Below, piece after piece: positions 46,048 to 56,427 of a DNA stretch of 64,000 nt; the stretch's first letter is position 1, and each line of letters opens with the position of its first letter. A program made the position numbers and the translations under genes. The DNA comes from Leuconostoc inhae KCTC 3774 (GTDB lineage: Bacteria > Bacillota > Bacilli > Lactobacillales > Lactobacillaceae). The stretch covers positions 1 to 64,000 of the forward strand of contig AEMJ01000568.1 of the NCBI GenBank assembly GCA_000166735.2, read 5' to 3'. A model generated the notes under the pieces. That model saw only the letters and a program-made list of their open reading frames with translations, was not told the DNA's origin and made no database searches.

Positions 46048-46793
46048 ATGAATAGAAAAAACATTGTTTTAAATACTTTGCTATTAAAGGATGAATTTGA
46101 AAAGGGGAGATCGCAGTCCCAACTTGTTAATGATTTAATTAATCAGCTATCAGTTTCTAACATTGAAATTCGAAGAGAATTTAATGCAGATACTTTCTCA
46201 GAATTAGTAGCAATTCGAAAAATTCATTTAGAACAAAACACAGAATTTTTTATTCTGTACCAGATAATTTATTATTGAACCAACATATTAATCCAAAATT
46301 GTTTCAATATGTTGGTGAATCACAGTTCATGGGTGTTAAACATCTCAAAATGACATTGGGTGACTGGCACAATAGTATGTTCAAAGAATTGTCCTATCTG
46401 TCTAAAATATTGCCTGCCAATATAGAATTAAATATTGAAAATGATCAAACGCGTGCTAATAGTGATATTGAATTATTAAATGATTTTTTTGAAACAGCAA
46501 ATCAAAATAATATCAACATCGGTTTTGTCAATGACATTGGAAACTGGATTTTTACAGATCAAGATGTTTATACCTGCTCAACTTCTCTAAGCAGGTACAC
46601 TAGATTTGTTCACCTGAAAAATTATAAAAAAATTCAAGATTCAGTCAATACCACACCGTTTTACGATGGTGAAATTAATTGGGAAAAAATCATTAAACTG
46701 TTTTCTAATGATTTGCCTATCGCATTGGAATATCCGTCTAGTATGGAGAATATTCTAAATGACATCAATGCTTTCAAAACGTCAAAAGTATAA
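46048..46793 (+). CDS. TIM-barrel sugar isomerase/epimerase, one single-base shift
   Basis: Xylose-isomerase-like/AP-endonuclease-2 family protein of about 249 residues. AGTAGGA precedes ATG 46048. The frame breaks at 46278; one T added to the T6 run 46246-46251 gives EFFYSVPDNLLLNQHINPK. Metal-site style motifs follow: IELNIENDQTR, NIGFVNDIGNW, FVHLKNYK, and DGEINWEKI. Probably isomerises or epimerises a sugar acid in the locus; exact reaction unknown. First gene of the plus-strand operon. Confidence 0.7.
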
Positions 46794-46811
46794 AACTACG
46801 AGGAATATACA

Positions 46812-47596
46812 ATGGAAAAAGAAGAACAGTATTTTAGTCAAAAAGTATTTGATTTAACAGAAAAAGTAGCCATCGTAACCGGAGGTGCGAGTGGTCTTGG
46901 ATCTTACTACACCAAAGCGCTACTGTCTTCTGGAGCAAGCGTATTAGTGGTCTCATATGACGATAAAGGCGTGAGAGAAATGGCATCATTTGCTTCTGAA
47001 TTTACTGGTAAAATCGAATTTTTACAATTAGATATTACAAAAAAGACGCCGCTATAACTGTGGCAAACGAAGTTATCAAACGGTTTGGTAAAGTCGATAT
47101 TTTAATTAACAATGCTGGCATACAAATCAGAAATGATTGGCAAGTATTTAAGGATGCGGACTGGGAAAAGGTTATTAATTTAAATTTAAACGCGGTTTAT
47201 TATTTGTCACACGAAATTGCTAAAGTTATGAGTAAAGAGAACGGCGGTAAAATTATAAACATCGGTTCCATGCAATCTTTCCGTGCTGGTAAGTATATTT
47301 TCCCATATACAGCCAGTAAGCACGGCGTTATTGGTTTAACGAAATCGTACGCTGATGCGCTCGCACCTCTTAATATTCAGGTAAATGCTATTGCTCCCGG
47401 ATATATTGACACACCAATGACAAAATCGCTACAAGAAGATAAAGAAAGAAATACTGAAATTCTTTCTCATATTCCTGCAGGACATTGGGCTGATCCATCA
47501 GAACTCATGGGTGCTATTATTTTCTTGTCAAGTAGTGCTTCAAACTATATTACTGGGATTACGCTGCCAGTAGATGGTGGTTATTTACTTCGTTAA
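46812..47596 (+). CDS. Short-chain dehydrogenase/reductase, one single-base shift
   Basis: NAD(P)-dependent SDR of about 261 residues, resembling gluconate 5-dehydrogenase or similar sugar-acid reductases. Cofactor motif TGGASGLGSYYTKAL, then NNAG, active-site Tyr-Lys in YTASKHGV, and APGYIDTPMT. The first frame ends at 47057; one A added to the A6 run 47039-47044 gives LDITKKDAAITVANEVI and the full protein. Acid/base and cofactor residues are present in both parts. GAGGA precedes ATG 46812. Confidence 0.85.
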
Positions 47597-47615
47597 AGGT
47601 GAAAGGAAAAATTTT

Positions 47616-48557
47616 ATGAATAAAACAGTCGCTATACCAAAAGGACTAGCAGAAATTGGTAAAAAATATTTGAAAGACAACGATATTAATATTGTTGAGT
47701 TAGCATCATTTTCTGATGATGAAATTTTGAAAAAGGCAAAAGATGTGGACGGTATCATATTAATGACAGATCCATTTAATAATGCTATTGTCCAACATTT
47801 GCCAAATTTAAAAATTGTTGCGCGACATGGAGTGGGCTACGATAACGTTGATTATTCTTTTCTGGAGACCAAAGGAATTTGGGTCACAATAACGCCAAAC
47901 GCTAATGCAGACACTGTTGCTGAAGTAACAATAGCCGAAATTTTTGACATGTCGAAAAATATCACAGCTATTGCCGAAAAAATGAGGCTGGGTGATTTTA
48001 ACTATAAAAATAATCATTTAGGCTTCGATTTAGCTGGAAAAACGCTTGGCGTTGCAGGATATGGCCGCATTGGTAAAAAAGTGGCACAAAAAGCTGATGC
48101 TTTAGGTATGAAGGTTATTATTTACGATCCATTTGTTACCCAGACAACCGTTGGCACGTTAGTTAGTAAAGACGAACTTTTATCCGATGCAGATATTATC
48201 ACATTGCATATGGCAGTTACTGATGATACAAATAACTTTATTGATAGTGTTGCTTTAAAAAGCATGAAAACATCCAGCTACCTTGTCAATCTTGGTCGTG
48301 GTGCATTAGTAGATCAAGAAGCACTAATTAATTCACTAAAAAATCATGAGATTAGTGGTGCTGCTTTAGATGTTTTTGATCAAGAACCATTACCTTTAAC
48401 TAATGATTTGTACACACTAGATAATGTGTTGTTAACACCACACATAGCTTCTAATACAGTTAATGCTATGAATAGAATGGCACTTGATTCAGCAAAAGAA
48501 GTCGTCAAAGTTCTTTCTAACGAAAATCCCACTTGGCCAGTTAATCGAATCAATTAA
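47616..48557 (+). CDS. D-isomer-specific 2-hydroxyacid dehydrogenase
   Basis: 313 residues of the D-3-phosphoglycerate dehydrogenase/2-ketogluconate reductase family: KIVARHGVGYDNVDY, GVAGYGRIGKKVAQKA, LVNLGRGALVDQEAL (Arg), DVFDQEPLP (Glu) and LLTPHIASNT (His). GAAAGGA sets ATG 47616. Third gene of the sugar-acid operon; likely reduces a 2-keto sugar acid with NAD(P)H. Phosphoglycerate is less likely in this context. Confidence 0.85.
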   Translation: MNKTVAIPKGLAEIGKKYLKDNDINIVELASFSDDEILKKAKDVDGIILMTDPFNNAIVQHLPNLKIVARHGVGYDNVDYSFLETKGIWVTITPNANADTVAEVTIAEIFDMSKNITAIAEKMRLGDFNYKNNHLGFDLAGKTLGVAGYGRIGKKVAQKADALGMKVIIYDPFVTQTTVGTLVSKDELLSDADIITLHMAVTDDTNNFIDSVALKSMKTSSYLVNLGRGALVDQEALINSLKNHEISGAALDVFDQEPLPLTNDLYTLDNVLLTPHIASNTVNAMNRMALDSAKEVVKVLSNENPTWPVNRIN

Positions 48558-48579
48558 AATTTTATGGCATCATCCATGT

Positions 48580-48617
48580 AAAAGGTCAGCAGCGTTAATA
48601 ACGTTACTGGTCTTTTT
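48580..48617 (+). terminator. Terminator after the sugar-acid operon
   Basis: AAAGGTCAGCAGCGTT / AACGTTACTGGTCTTTTTT hairpin with a mismatch, followed by T. Confidence 0.7.
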
Positions 48618-48706
48618 TAGTCAAATAATTAGGATGAAACATTTATGTGATAAAATGAATATAGAAGAATGTTCAATAATATATAATCAATTATAGGTAT
48701 ATTTAA

Positions 48707-49707
48707 GTGAAAAATAATAAAACCATGCGTGATGTTGCTGATCTTGCTCAGGTGTCAAAAACAACTGTATCCAGATATATAAATGGTCATACAGAAAGAA
48801 TGTCTGCTAAGACACAGCAAAAAATAGAAGAGACTATTTTGGCGATCGGATACCGTGTTAATTCTCATGCACAATCTCTTGCACAAAAAGAACTTTTTTA
48901 ATTGGCATGGTTGTAGCAGATATGACCAATATGTTTTCTTCTTTATTATTTAATGGCGCTGATGAAATAGCGCATAATAAAAACTATCAGATTATCTTAA
49001 TGACCTCAAGTAATTCTATTAATAGGGAAGAACAACAAATTAATAAATTACTAGATATGCGAGTTGATGGTATTATTTTACAACCAATTAACAAGGACGC
49101 CACGCAATATAATTATCTAAAATCTAATGGTACTCACACGATCATTGTTGATAGAAGCATTAAGCCCTCAATTTGGCCAGAAGTTCTAACTGACAACTAT
49201 AAGTACTCCCATATTATGACGGAATACATTTATCGAAAAGGATATAAAAAAATACTGGTCATAAGTGAGCAAGTGGACGATAATAACTCCCGAATAACTA
49301 GAATTAAGGCTGCACAGGATGTGGCATTAAAACAAAATATAGATTTTGATATTATTGAAATGCATCATGATATGAAAGATTCAGATATTTACGACCTATT
49401 AATGGAGAAAACAAATCTTCTTCAGGACAAAGTTGCCATATATGTCATAAAGGGTGATTTACTATTGAAAATTGTAAAAATATTAATCTCCTTTGACATA
49501 TCTTTCCCAGAACAGCTTGGCATAGCAGCTTTTGATGATTGGGTTATTTCGGAATTAATTAACCCACCAATCACAACTATACGACAAGATGCAACCACAA
49601 TGGGAAAAGTTGCCGTGTCTAATTTAATTGAAATGATAGAACATGACATTTACCCGCAACAACAAACAAATATATCTAGTGAATTAATCATTAAACGATC
49701 ACTGTAG
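48707..49707 (+). CDS. LacI-family regulator, one single-base shift
   Basis: Likely local regulator of the sugar-acid locus. GTG 48707 start; N-terminal LacI HTH TMRDVADLAQVSKTTVSRYINGHTERMSAKTQQKIEE. The frame ends at KELF*; one T added to the T6 run 48894-48899 gives KELFLIGMVVADMTNMFSSLLFNGADEIA and the effector domain to 49707 (GIAAFDDWVISELINPPITTIRQD), about 333 residues, the normal length. The two GGTTAACC operators at 45874 and 46001 are the natural candidate targets. Confidence 0.85.
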
Positions 49708-49838
49708 AGATTTCTTGTTCATTACAAATTGTTTTTCTCAAAATCAATATTTTAGAGCAAATTACTTTTAAATCATTTGTTCTTTTTAATGCCATGATAT
49801 TACTTGGGTTGGTATAATGTCACTTAATGAAGTAAAAA

Positions 49839-49924
49839 ATGACAGTTTATGATTATGCGCGATTTTTGTCATCAGGATAATCGTTGAATGGCTAAAGAAA
49901 AACATTAAAAAAATAGGGTGCTGA
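49839..49924 (+). CDS. Possible tiny membrane-active peptide, possible shift
   Basis: An extended -10 (TGGTATAAT at 49810-49818) lies 20 bases before ATG 49839. As written the frame gives 14 residues (MTVYDYARFLSSG then stop); one T added to the T5 run 49863-49867 gives 28 residues, MTVYDYARFFVIRIIVEW then LKKNIKKIGC, a hydrophobic stretch with a lysine-rich tail like type I toxins or holin-like toxins. No RBS is seen. Weak support. Confidence 0.3.
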
Positions 49925-49981
49925 CATCATTTTGAGTAAAAACTATTCAGCCAAATGATACATTGAAAATTAAGGGGAAAT

Positions 49982-50254
49982 ATGTTTAAAACAGATAAAC
50001 GAAAATATTTACTAAACTTTTTAGAAGAACATCCAAATTTAAATAGTGAGGAAAAAAAGATAATATCAGATACTGTTAATAAAATGAACGAACCAAATTC
50101 GTTATGGTACAAGGAGGTAAAAACAATTACAAACGCTCTCCAAAAGTTGTCAATGTATGATAAATTATCAGATGATGGGAAAATACTATTAAAGCAGTTA
50201 AACCGTAGTGATTGGTTCTACGGTTTGTATGACAATATCAGGTTTTTTGGATAA
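49982..50254 (+). CDS. EntA-type bacteriocin immunity protein
   Basis: 90 residues, soluble, helical: KYLLNFLEEHPNLNSEEKKIISDTVNKMN, SLWYKEVKTITNALQKLSMYDKLSDDGKILLKQLNR. Size and heptad-like pattern fit the enterocin A/pediocin immunity bundle. AAGGGG precedes ATG 49982. No bacteriocin gene is beside it, so it may be an orphan giving cross-immunity. Confidence 0.6.
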   Translation: MFKTDKRKYLLNFLEEHPNLNSEEKKIISDTVNKMNEPNSLWYKEVKTITNALQKLSMYDKLSDDGKILLKQLNRSDWFYGLYDNIRFFG

Positions 50255-50738
50255 GCATATACTCTGGTTGCCCTAATAGTAGGTTAACTTGACACGCAGA
50301 AAACATAAGGATGTAAAAAGTTATCCACAAGCCTAACAAATTAAAGGATACATTTTTTAACATCAATTGAATTGTTGTCTGATATATTCTATCCTGAATA
50401 TGAATCCTTATTGAACAGATGATAGTACGATAATCGTGATTGATACAAAGGATGTGATTCTGAATTATGTTCTGGTTTAGAATCTGAGGTTTCGGAAGAC
50501 AGTGTTAAAAAGATGCAAAGTATTAAGTTGCCTGACAATATACCATCGTTATCATTTATCTCTACTTTGAATGTTAATGATTATTTAAATTTTGGAAATC
50601 CATATTTTAATATGAGTAAAAATTCTGTGGCAGTTAAAATGAATGGGCATCATTTTTTACATTGGATTCATCCGCAGATTATGAGTTCGATAATGATCAA
50701 TTTTATTCGTTCGACACGCATTTCTAGTGAATAATAAT
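50255..50738 (+). pseudogene. Remnant, possibly of an alpha/beta-hydrolase, and non-coding sequence
   Basis: From about 50441 to 50734 an open frame without a proper start reads SELCSGLESEVSEDSVKKM ... IPSLSFISTLNVNDYLNF ... VKMNGHHFLHWIHPQIMSS and stop. The late Gly-His-His-Phe-Leu-His context resembles the catalytic His region of alpha/beta hydrolases. The N-terminal two thirds are missing. Low certainty. Confidence 0.35.
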
Positions 50739-50782
50739 CTACAAAAAGCGACATAACTTTTAAGCTATGTCGCTTTTTGTAG
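50739..50782. terminator. Bidirectional terminator
   Basis: CTACAAAAAGCGACATA / TATGTCGCTTTTTGTAG, perfect arms around a 10-base centre, between convergent genes. Confidence 0.85.
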
Positions 50783-50787
50783 TGTTT

Positions 50788-51387
50788 TTAAGATACATTT
50801 TTTATCTTATCGCTATCAGGAGAAGTTAAAAATCCTAATATAATTAATTCTATAAAAGTTATTGTAATGCCAAGTAAAGGGTAAAAATAAATGCCAGTAA
50901 CAATTATTCCAACAAATAACGGAAAAAATAAAGAGTTAAGAAATCGAAAAGTTAACATTTTTTCAATTTTTTGACTTACTGTCGTATTAAGATGATCTGA
51001 TGTCTTTCTAAGTGCATTTGACAGCCAACGATATGTTAGGCTCCAAAAGGTAAATATAAACAGATAAAAATATTCAGGATTAGCATTTTGTGGGAATTTT
51101 CCTACCCAGCCAGTAGCAACTGGTAATAGTGACATACTAAAGAGCCATAAATTATTAACCCAATATACTTTTTTGGTTATTCTACTAGCGAGTGTGAACA
51201 TGTAATGATGATTATACCAAGCTACTCCTATAAAAACAAAACTAACGATATATGCTAAAAAATAAGGTAATTGTTTTGTTATTCCCTCCCATTGTGCAGT
51301 TTCAGGGGTCTTAAATTCTAGAACCATAATAGTCAATATTATTGCTATCACGGCATCCGTATAAGCTTCAACGCGTCCCTTGTTCAT
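50788..51387 (-). CDS. TMEM175-family potassium channel
   Basis: 199 residues, six hydrophobic segments. The family signature in helix 1 is clear: GRVEAYTDAVIAIILTIMVLEF, which matches the RxxxFSDxVxAIxxTxxxxE-type filter helix. Bacterial TMEM175 proteins work as tetrameric K+ channels. Starts at ATG 51387 after AAGGAAGAT. Role in this context unknown. Confidence 0.8.
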   Translation of the reverse strand: MNKGRVEAYTDAVIAIILTIMVLEFKTPETAQWEGITKQLPYFLAYIVSFVFIGVAWYNHHYMFTLASRITKKVYWVNNLWLFSMSLLPVATGWVGKFPQNANPEYFYLFIFTFWSLTYRWLSNALRKTSDHLNTTVSQKIEKMLTFRFLNSLFFPLFVGIIVTGIYFYPLLGITITFIELIILGFLTSPDSDKIKNVS

Positions 51388-51420
51388 CTTTTATATCTTC
51401 CTTTAGTTATTTTTCATTAG

Positions 51421-51782
51421 TCAAAACTTTAATTTTTTATTAATTTGTTCAATATAACTTTGTTGTTCTAAGATTGTTAAGTTTATTTTTTTACCTGATT
51501 TTTTAACAATTCGATTCGTTGTTCTAATGTTTTTGCGCCTTGATATGTTGAATCAACAAAATATTTGATTTGTTCCAAGGACATACCAGTGTTTTTTAAA
51601 CATTTAATCATATCAAGCCACTGTAAATCTTCTCTTGTAAAGTGACGTGTGCCATTTTGGTCGCGCATAACTTTTGGCAATAGCCCCTTCTCATCATAAT
51701 ATCTTAATGTGTACGTACTAATCTTTTTTAAATTGGCAACCTGTCCAATAGTAAATGTCACTACTTCATCTGGATGTGTCAT
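51421..51782 (-). CDS. MerR-family regulator, one single-base shift
   Basis: N-terminal MerR winged HTH (FTIGQVANLKKISTYTLRYYDEKGLLPKVMRD) and a coiled-coil dimerisation helix. As written it ends after 99 residues at 51483; one base added to the run of seven T at 51486-51492 extends it (QVKKINLTILEQQSYIEQINKKLKF) to 120 residues, the normal size for small MerR members. It starts two bases after the stop of the 51785 gene. Confidence 0.8.
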
Positions 51783-51784
51783 TT

Positions 51785-52168
51785 TTAATTTTCTTTCGTT
51801 ATTTTGACGTTTAATTGGCCATTGCGAGCATCATGAACCACTTTAATATTGTTGTTTTCTGCAGTAACAACAGTGCCGTTTTTTATGGCACTTTTATAGG
51901 CGTTATAGAATTTAACAGACGAACAATTTAAACTTTTCTCTAACGCTATAAAAATTTCGTCATACAATGGTGTATTTAATAGTTTAGATTTAATAGTAAT
52001 AGTTTCAATATTGTTGGTAGTCACTTCTACCTCAACTGTAATAGGATCGGTTTGAATAACTAAAAATTTCCCATTTTTAGAAAGAGAATCAACCATTTGT
52101 AATTGTGTTGAAACCTCTTGGTTAAAAGAATTTTTCAAAGTTTGGTAGTTCACTAATGTCTTCGTCAT
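51785..52168 (-). CDS. Unknown small protein before the MerR gene
   Basis: 127 residues, soluble (MTKTLVNYQTLKNSFNQEVS... ending NVKITKEN). AAGAGGA precedes ATG 52168; an in-frame ATG at 52186 lacks an RBS. It is co-transcribed with the MerR gene. I recognise no family. Confidence 0.6.
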   Translation of the reverse strand: MTKTLVNYQTLKNSFNQEVSTQLQMVDSLSKNGKFLVIQTDPITVEVEVTTNNIETITIKSKLLNTPLYDEIFIALEKSLNCSSVKFYNAYKSAIKNGTVVTAENNNIKVVHDARNGQLNVKITKEN

Positions 52169-52493
52169 TATATGTCCTCTTTTCAAGTTTATCCATAGTA
52201 TACACGTTAGAGTTAACTCTAGGTCAAATAAACTTTTGTTCGTCTACTGAAAATCTGAATTATTTTATTTCTAGGGCATAATCCGAGACAATTAAGTCCA
52301 GGCGTTTTTTATGACAGTTAAAAAGTACTCATTTGAATTTAAACGGTAGGATTATCTAAAAATGAATTGGTATTTAAAGTAAAATTTTGAACATATTCAT
52401 TTCCATTATTAAATTCAAAATTGTATAGTTCAGATCCTTCGGATTGACTTTATTAACAACAATATGAAAATAATTATTGGTTAAACAAATTCA
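52169..52493 (+). other. Gap with the start of a dead IS3 element
   Basis: ATG 52311 opens MTVKKYSFEFKR and stops at 52349; this is the usual beginning of IS3-type OrfA, preceded by an end-like sequence (ATTAAGTCCAGG). Nothing else is recognised. Confidence 0.5.
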
Positions 52494-52805
52494 TTATTGA
52501 TACAATTCTGACCATGCTTTCATTGATTTTAGGATAGGTGCAAGAGTTAAACCTTTATTGGTTAAATCGTAAGTTACGGTTGGTGGATTTGTATTGAATA
52601 CGGTACGATTTAGAATGCCTTTACTTTCTAAAAATTTAAGTCTAACGGCTAAAGTTCTTGTACTAATACCAGGTAATTGTTTTTTAATACTACCATAATG
52701 ATTATTTTTGTTATAAATTTCCCATAAAATATATGATGTCCATTTGCCACTAAGTATATCAACTACGGGTTGAATAGGGCATTCGTTAAGAATATGATTA
52801 TCCAT
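52494..52805 (-). CDS. HxlR-family regulator of the divergent ABC exporter
   Basis: 103 residues: VVDILSGKWTSYILWEIYN, GISTRTLAVRLKFLESKGILNRTVFNTNPPTVTYDLTNKG. One N-terminal Cys (NECPIQP, Cys9), a position used for redox sensing in some relatives. The 147-base gap to the ABC gene contains AT-rich palindromic stretches (near 52870-52895 and 52917-52928) that could be its operators. Confidence 0.8.
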   Translation of the reverse strand: MDNHILNECPIQPVVDILSGKWTSYILWEIYNKNNHYGSIKKQLPGISTRTLAVRLKFLESKGILNRTVFNTNPPTVTYDLTNKGLTLAPILKSMKAWSELYQ

Positions 52806-52973
52806 TTTGACCTCATTGGTTTATTTTTGGAAAGTAAGTTTAAAAAAACACCCTACTTTCTTTTTTAAAGCTATACATATATTATACCTATATACGCAAA
52901 GAAAAATGTATGAACATATTATACATGTAGATAAAGATGGGGGGACATATTAATGAATACCGGAGAAAATACA

Positions 52974-53674
52974 ATGCTTAGTTTGAAACATATTAGTAAG
53001 ACCTATAGAAATGGGTCAGAAATAACACACGCGCTAAATGATGTCAGTTTTGACATTGAAGCAAACCAATTAACTGTTATATTAGGTCCTAGTGGCTCTG
53101 GAAAGAGTACAGCTTTAAATATTTTAGGTGGCATGGATCGACCTACCACAGGCACTGTTTCCTACAATAATTATGATATTAATACTGAATCAGATGCGCA
53201 ACTCACACAATACCGAAAAGATATTGTTGGATTTGTGTTTCAATTCTACAACCTAATCTCTAATTTAACCGTATTTGAAAACGTTGCAATTTCAGCTCAA
53301 CTTAAAGACAAAAATACCAAGATGTAAGTGAATACTACCTAAAAAAAGTAGATCTATTAAAGAGAAAAAATAATTTTCCGGATCAATTATCTGGTGGGGA
53401 AATGCAACGTGTTTCAATTGCACGAGCGCTAGCAAAACAGCCTAAAATTTTACTTTGCGATGAACCGACAGGAGCACTAGACACTGAAACCTCCCAAAAA
53501 GTATTTAAGATTTTAAAAGACAGCACAAGTAAAGACACCGCGGTAGTCATTGTGACTCATAATCCCTTAGTAGCAAAGATTGCTGATTGCGTGATTAAAA
53601 TTAAAGATGGACAAGTTGAAAAGATTACTAACAATATAAATCCATTAGAAGTTGAAGAGGTGGATTGGGGATGA
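52974..53674 (+). CDS. MacB-type ABC exporter ATPase, one single-base shift
   Basis: ATP-binding subunit of a LolD/MacB/SalX-type transporter, about 233 residues: Walker [11 protein letters not shown]-loop FVFQFYNLI, signature [15 protein letters not shown], Walker [13 protein letters not shown]. One A added to the A5 run 53310-53314 restores [20 protein letters not shown] between the Q-loop and the signature. GGAG is well placed for ATG 52974; ATG 52953 in the same frame follows GGGGG and is possible. The stop overlaps the permease start (ATGA). Such exporters give resistance to peptide antibiotics or export peptides. Confidence 0.85.
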
Positions 53675-55965
53675 GATTTTTAACTAAAAAATTAATTAGA
53701 ACTGTTTTTAAAAAACTGGACACAATTTTTTTCTGTCTTTTTGATGGCTTTTCTAAGTATACTTTTCTATGCTGGATTAGAGGGTACTTGGAATGGTATG
53801 CAGCAAAATATTAATAGCTACACGATAAAAACTAATTTGGCTGATACTACTTTACAAACAAGTAGTTTAACTAGCAATGAAGTAACTAAAATTAAAAATC
53901 TAAATAATATTTCTCAGTCTTCAGTTCAGACTAATATTAGTACAACTACAAATTTACAAAGTCATAAGCGATACTTATCATTGTATACACCTGGTAATCA
54001 GAATGTTTCTCAAATACACCAATTAAATGGTCAAAAAATCAATTCAAACTCAAATGGTTTATATTTGAATGAAAAATTTGCAAAAAAGAATAATTTAAAC
54101 AAAGGATCTTTTATTAGTATTAATTATAATGATCGTTTAGTTAAGTTAAAAATTGTTGGCTTAATCAATTCGCCCGATAAAATGTACTACACTGGTTCAA
54201 ATGATTTTATTTCACCCCAAGAACAAAATTATGGTTATGGTTTTATCAGTGAAAACACATTAACAACACAATTCCACTTGCCATTACTAAACAATGTAAT
54301 CAATCTTAAAAACAGAAATAATATTCAATTAGAAAACCAAATCAGAAAAATTGTTGGTAATAAGTATATAACATTACAAACAAGACAATCAGATGTAGGA
54401 ATTTCAACAGCCGTTGATCGAGTCGGACAAATCCATAATCTTTCTGTTTTGTTCTCAGTTATTTTCATTTTATTAGCTGTATTGGCAATGTATACAACAA
54501 TTCGCAAGATTATTGACCAACAACAACATGACATGTCCACGTTACAATCACTAGGATATTCTAATGTTATACTATCAGTTTACTATTCAATGTATGGATT
54601 ATTTGTTGGTATCATTGGGGCTATAGCAGGCATATTAAGTGCGCCATTATTGTCTAATTTTGTCATGCAGTCACAAAAACCTATGTTCTCATTACCCGAT
54701 TGGAAAATTGCTTATACAATGACACCAATTTACGTGGCCTTAGGTGTCATTCTGATTTGTATTGTGTCGGCGCTGTTAGCGGCACAAGTCAATAAAGGGC
54801 TCATGCCGGCACAAGCCTTTAGTAAAGGTAGTACTGCTAAAATAGGAAAACGCGTCTGGATGGAAAATTTGCCACATGTTTGGCATAAAATTCCCTTTGG
54901 TAACCGCTGGTCTATTAGAGATAATCTAGGTAATAAAGTACAAATGATAATGGGGTTAATTGGGGTTATTGGTGGACTAGCCTTGGTAATGACAGGATTT
55001 GGTACCAAAAATGCTATGCTTAATCAAGTTAATCAGACCTACGGTAATGAATATACCTATACTAAAAAAGTTAATCTTAGTCATATGGCCAGTCAATCCG
55101 AAATTAATCAAATTACAAATCAAATTAATGGATCGAAAATTGAAGTTGTTTATACTAGTTTATCACCAAATGCGCAGTTTGATCGTCCGTTGACAATACT
55201 GAGTCCAGGGTCACAAATTAATTTAAAAACACTCACGCATCAAAAAATCGATAACGGAGGTGTTTATGTTAGTGAAGGTATTGCGAAGGCAGCTAAAATT
55301 AAACTTAATGACACAATAAAATTACGTCCATCATTCAGTAATAGAACTTTAGAGTTAAAAGTGAAGGGTATTGTAAAGTCTCATGCGCCTCAAGGAATTT
55401 ATTTAACACAACAAACTTGGGAAAATCAGGGGATGCCATTTAAAGCCACGGCAATTTTAACTAATCAAACTAATCTTAGTCAATCTATAGCAAATAGTTC
55501 TACTGTAACTCAAGTTGTTAGTTTAACAGAGCAAAAACAAAATGCAGAAGCTATGGTCAGTAATCTAAATAGCATTTTCCTTATGGTTCAAGTTTTTGGC
55601 ATTCTTTTGACCATTGTTATTCTATACAATTTAGGTTCTCTAAGTTTCACAGAAAGATCTCGAAGTTATGCAACACTGGAAATATTAGGTTTCTCACGTA
55701 AAAAATAAGAAACTTAACAATTATTGAGAACCTCACCATTACGACAATTGGTTGGCTCTTAGGCATGCCATTTGGATATTGGTTCCTGTCAAAATATGTG
55801 ACAACATTTAATACTAGTCAGATTATTTATTATCCATACATTACTCATACTAGTATTATATTAGCTTCTGTTATTGTTATTGCTGCATCTCTGTCAACAA
55901 TAGTCATGATAGGCAAAAGATTGCAACAATTAGATATGATTTCCTCAACAAAAGGCGTTGAATAA
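53671..55965 (+). CDS. FtsX-type ABC exporter permease, two single-base shifts
   Basis: Partner of the preceding ATPase, about 765 residues. ATG 53671 overlaps the ATPase stop. N-terminal [14 protein letters not shown], then the A6 run 53710-53715 needs one base removed ([19 protein letters not shown]), and the A6 run 55700-55705 needs one added ([27 protein letters not shown]). Two FtsX-like membrane domains (around [20 protein letters not shown] and [22 protein letters not shown]) separated by large extracellular regions rich in Asn/Gln/Thr. Divergent HxlR regulator. Could export or expel antimicrobial peptides. Confidence 0.8.
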
Positions 55966-55979
55966 TGGCCATTACGGGA

Positions 55980-56024
55980 AATAAACCGCGCAAAATACTT
56001 ATAAGTATTTTGCGCGGTTTATTT
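55980..56024 (+). terminator. Terminator after the ABC exporter
   Basis: AAATAAACCGCGCAAAATACTT / AAGTATTTTGCGCGGTTTATTT, a long perfect hairpin with T-rich end. Confidence 0.9.
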
Positions 56025-56427
56025 TAATAGTTAACTAGGATAGAAGTTGAATAGCTGTTTTAATACACATCTTTTCCAGGAATTATGATGGCTAACGCAA
56101 TACCTACCTGTCAAGATCAAACCAATCGTTGTAGCAAGATGAGCTTTATAATCGAATAAATTCAGATGCAAAACAGCATTTTTTTTGTGAAGTAAGTTCA
56201 GATTAAATAAGCGACAAATGAACTCAGAGATTAATTTTTTATTTTGTTATCTGTTGCCCTATTATTACGCATTGAGCTGATCAATATCGTTTATTTAATT
56301 GTATTAAATTGTCTACAAAACGCTCACTCTTTGTAGACAATTTTAATTTAAAGTGATATAGTAATATACATCGGGAACGATTTAATAGTGTAAGATTAAT
56401 ATGTTGTTAAACATTAGGAGTTAGCAA
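56025..56427 (+). promoter_or_regulatory. Promoter region of the OhrR-type gene with a 14-bp inverted repeat
   Basis: No gene in this 400-base gap. AAATTGTCTACAAA (56306-56319) and its exact inverse TTTGTAGACAATTT (56330-56343) lie 10 bases apart, about 85 bases before the regulator start. It may be the operator of the OhrR/MarR-type protein or a terminator on the minus strand. Confidence 0.5.
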
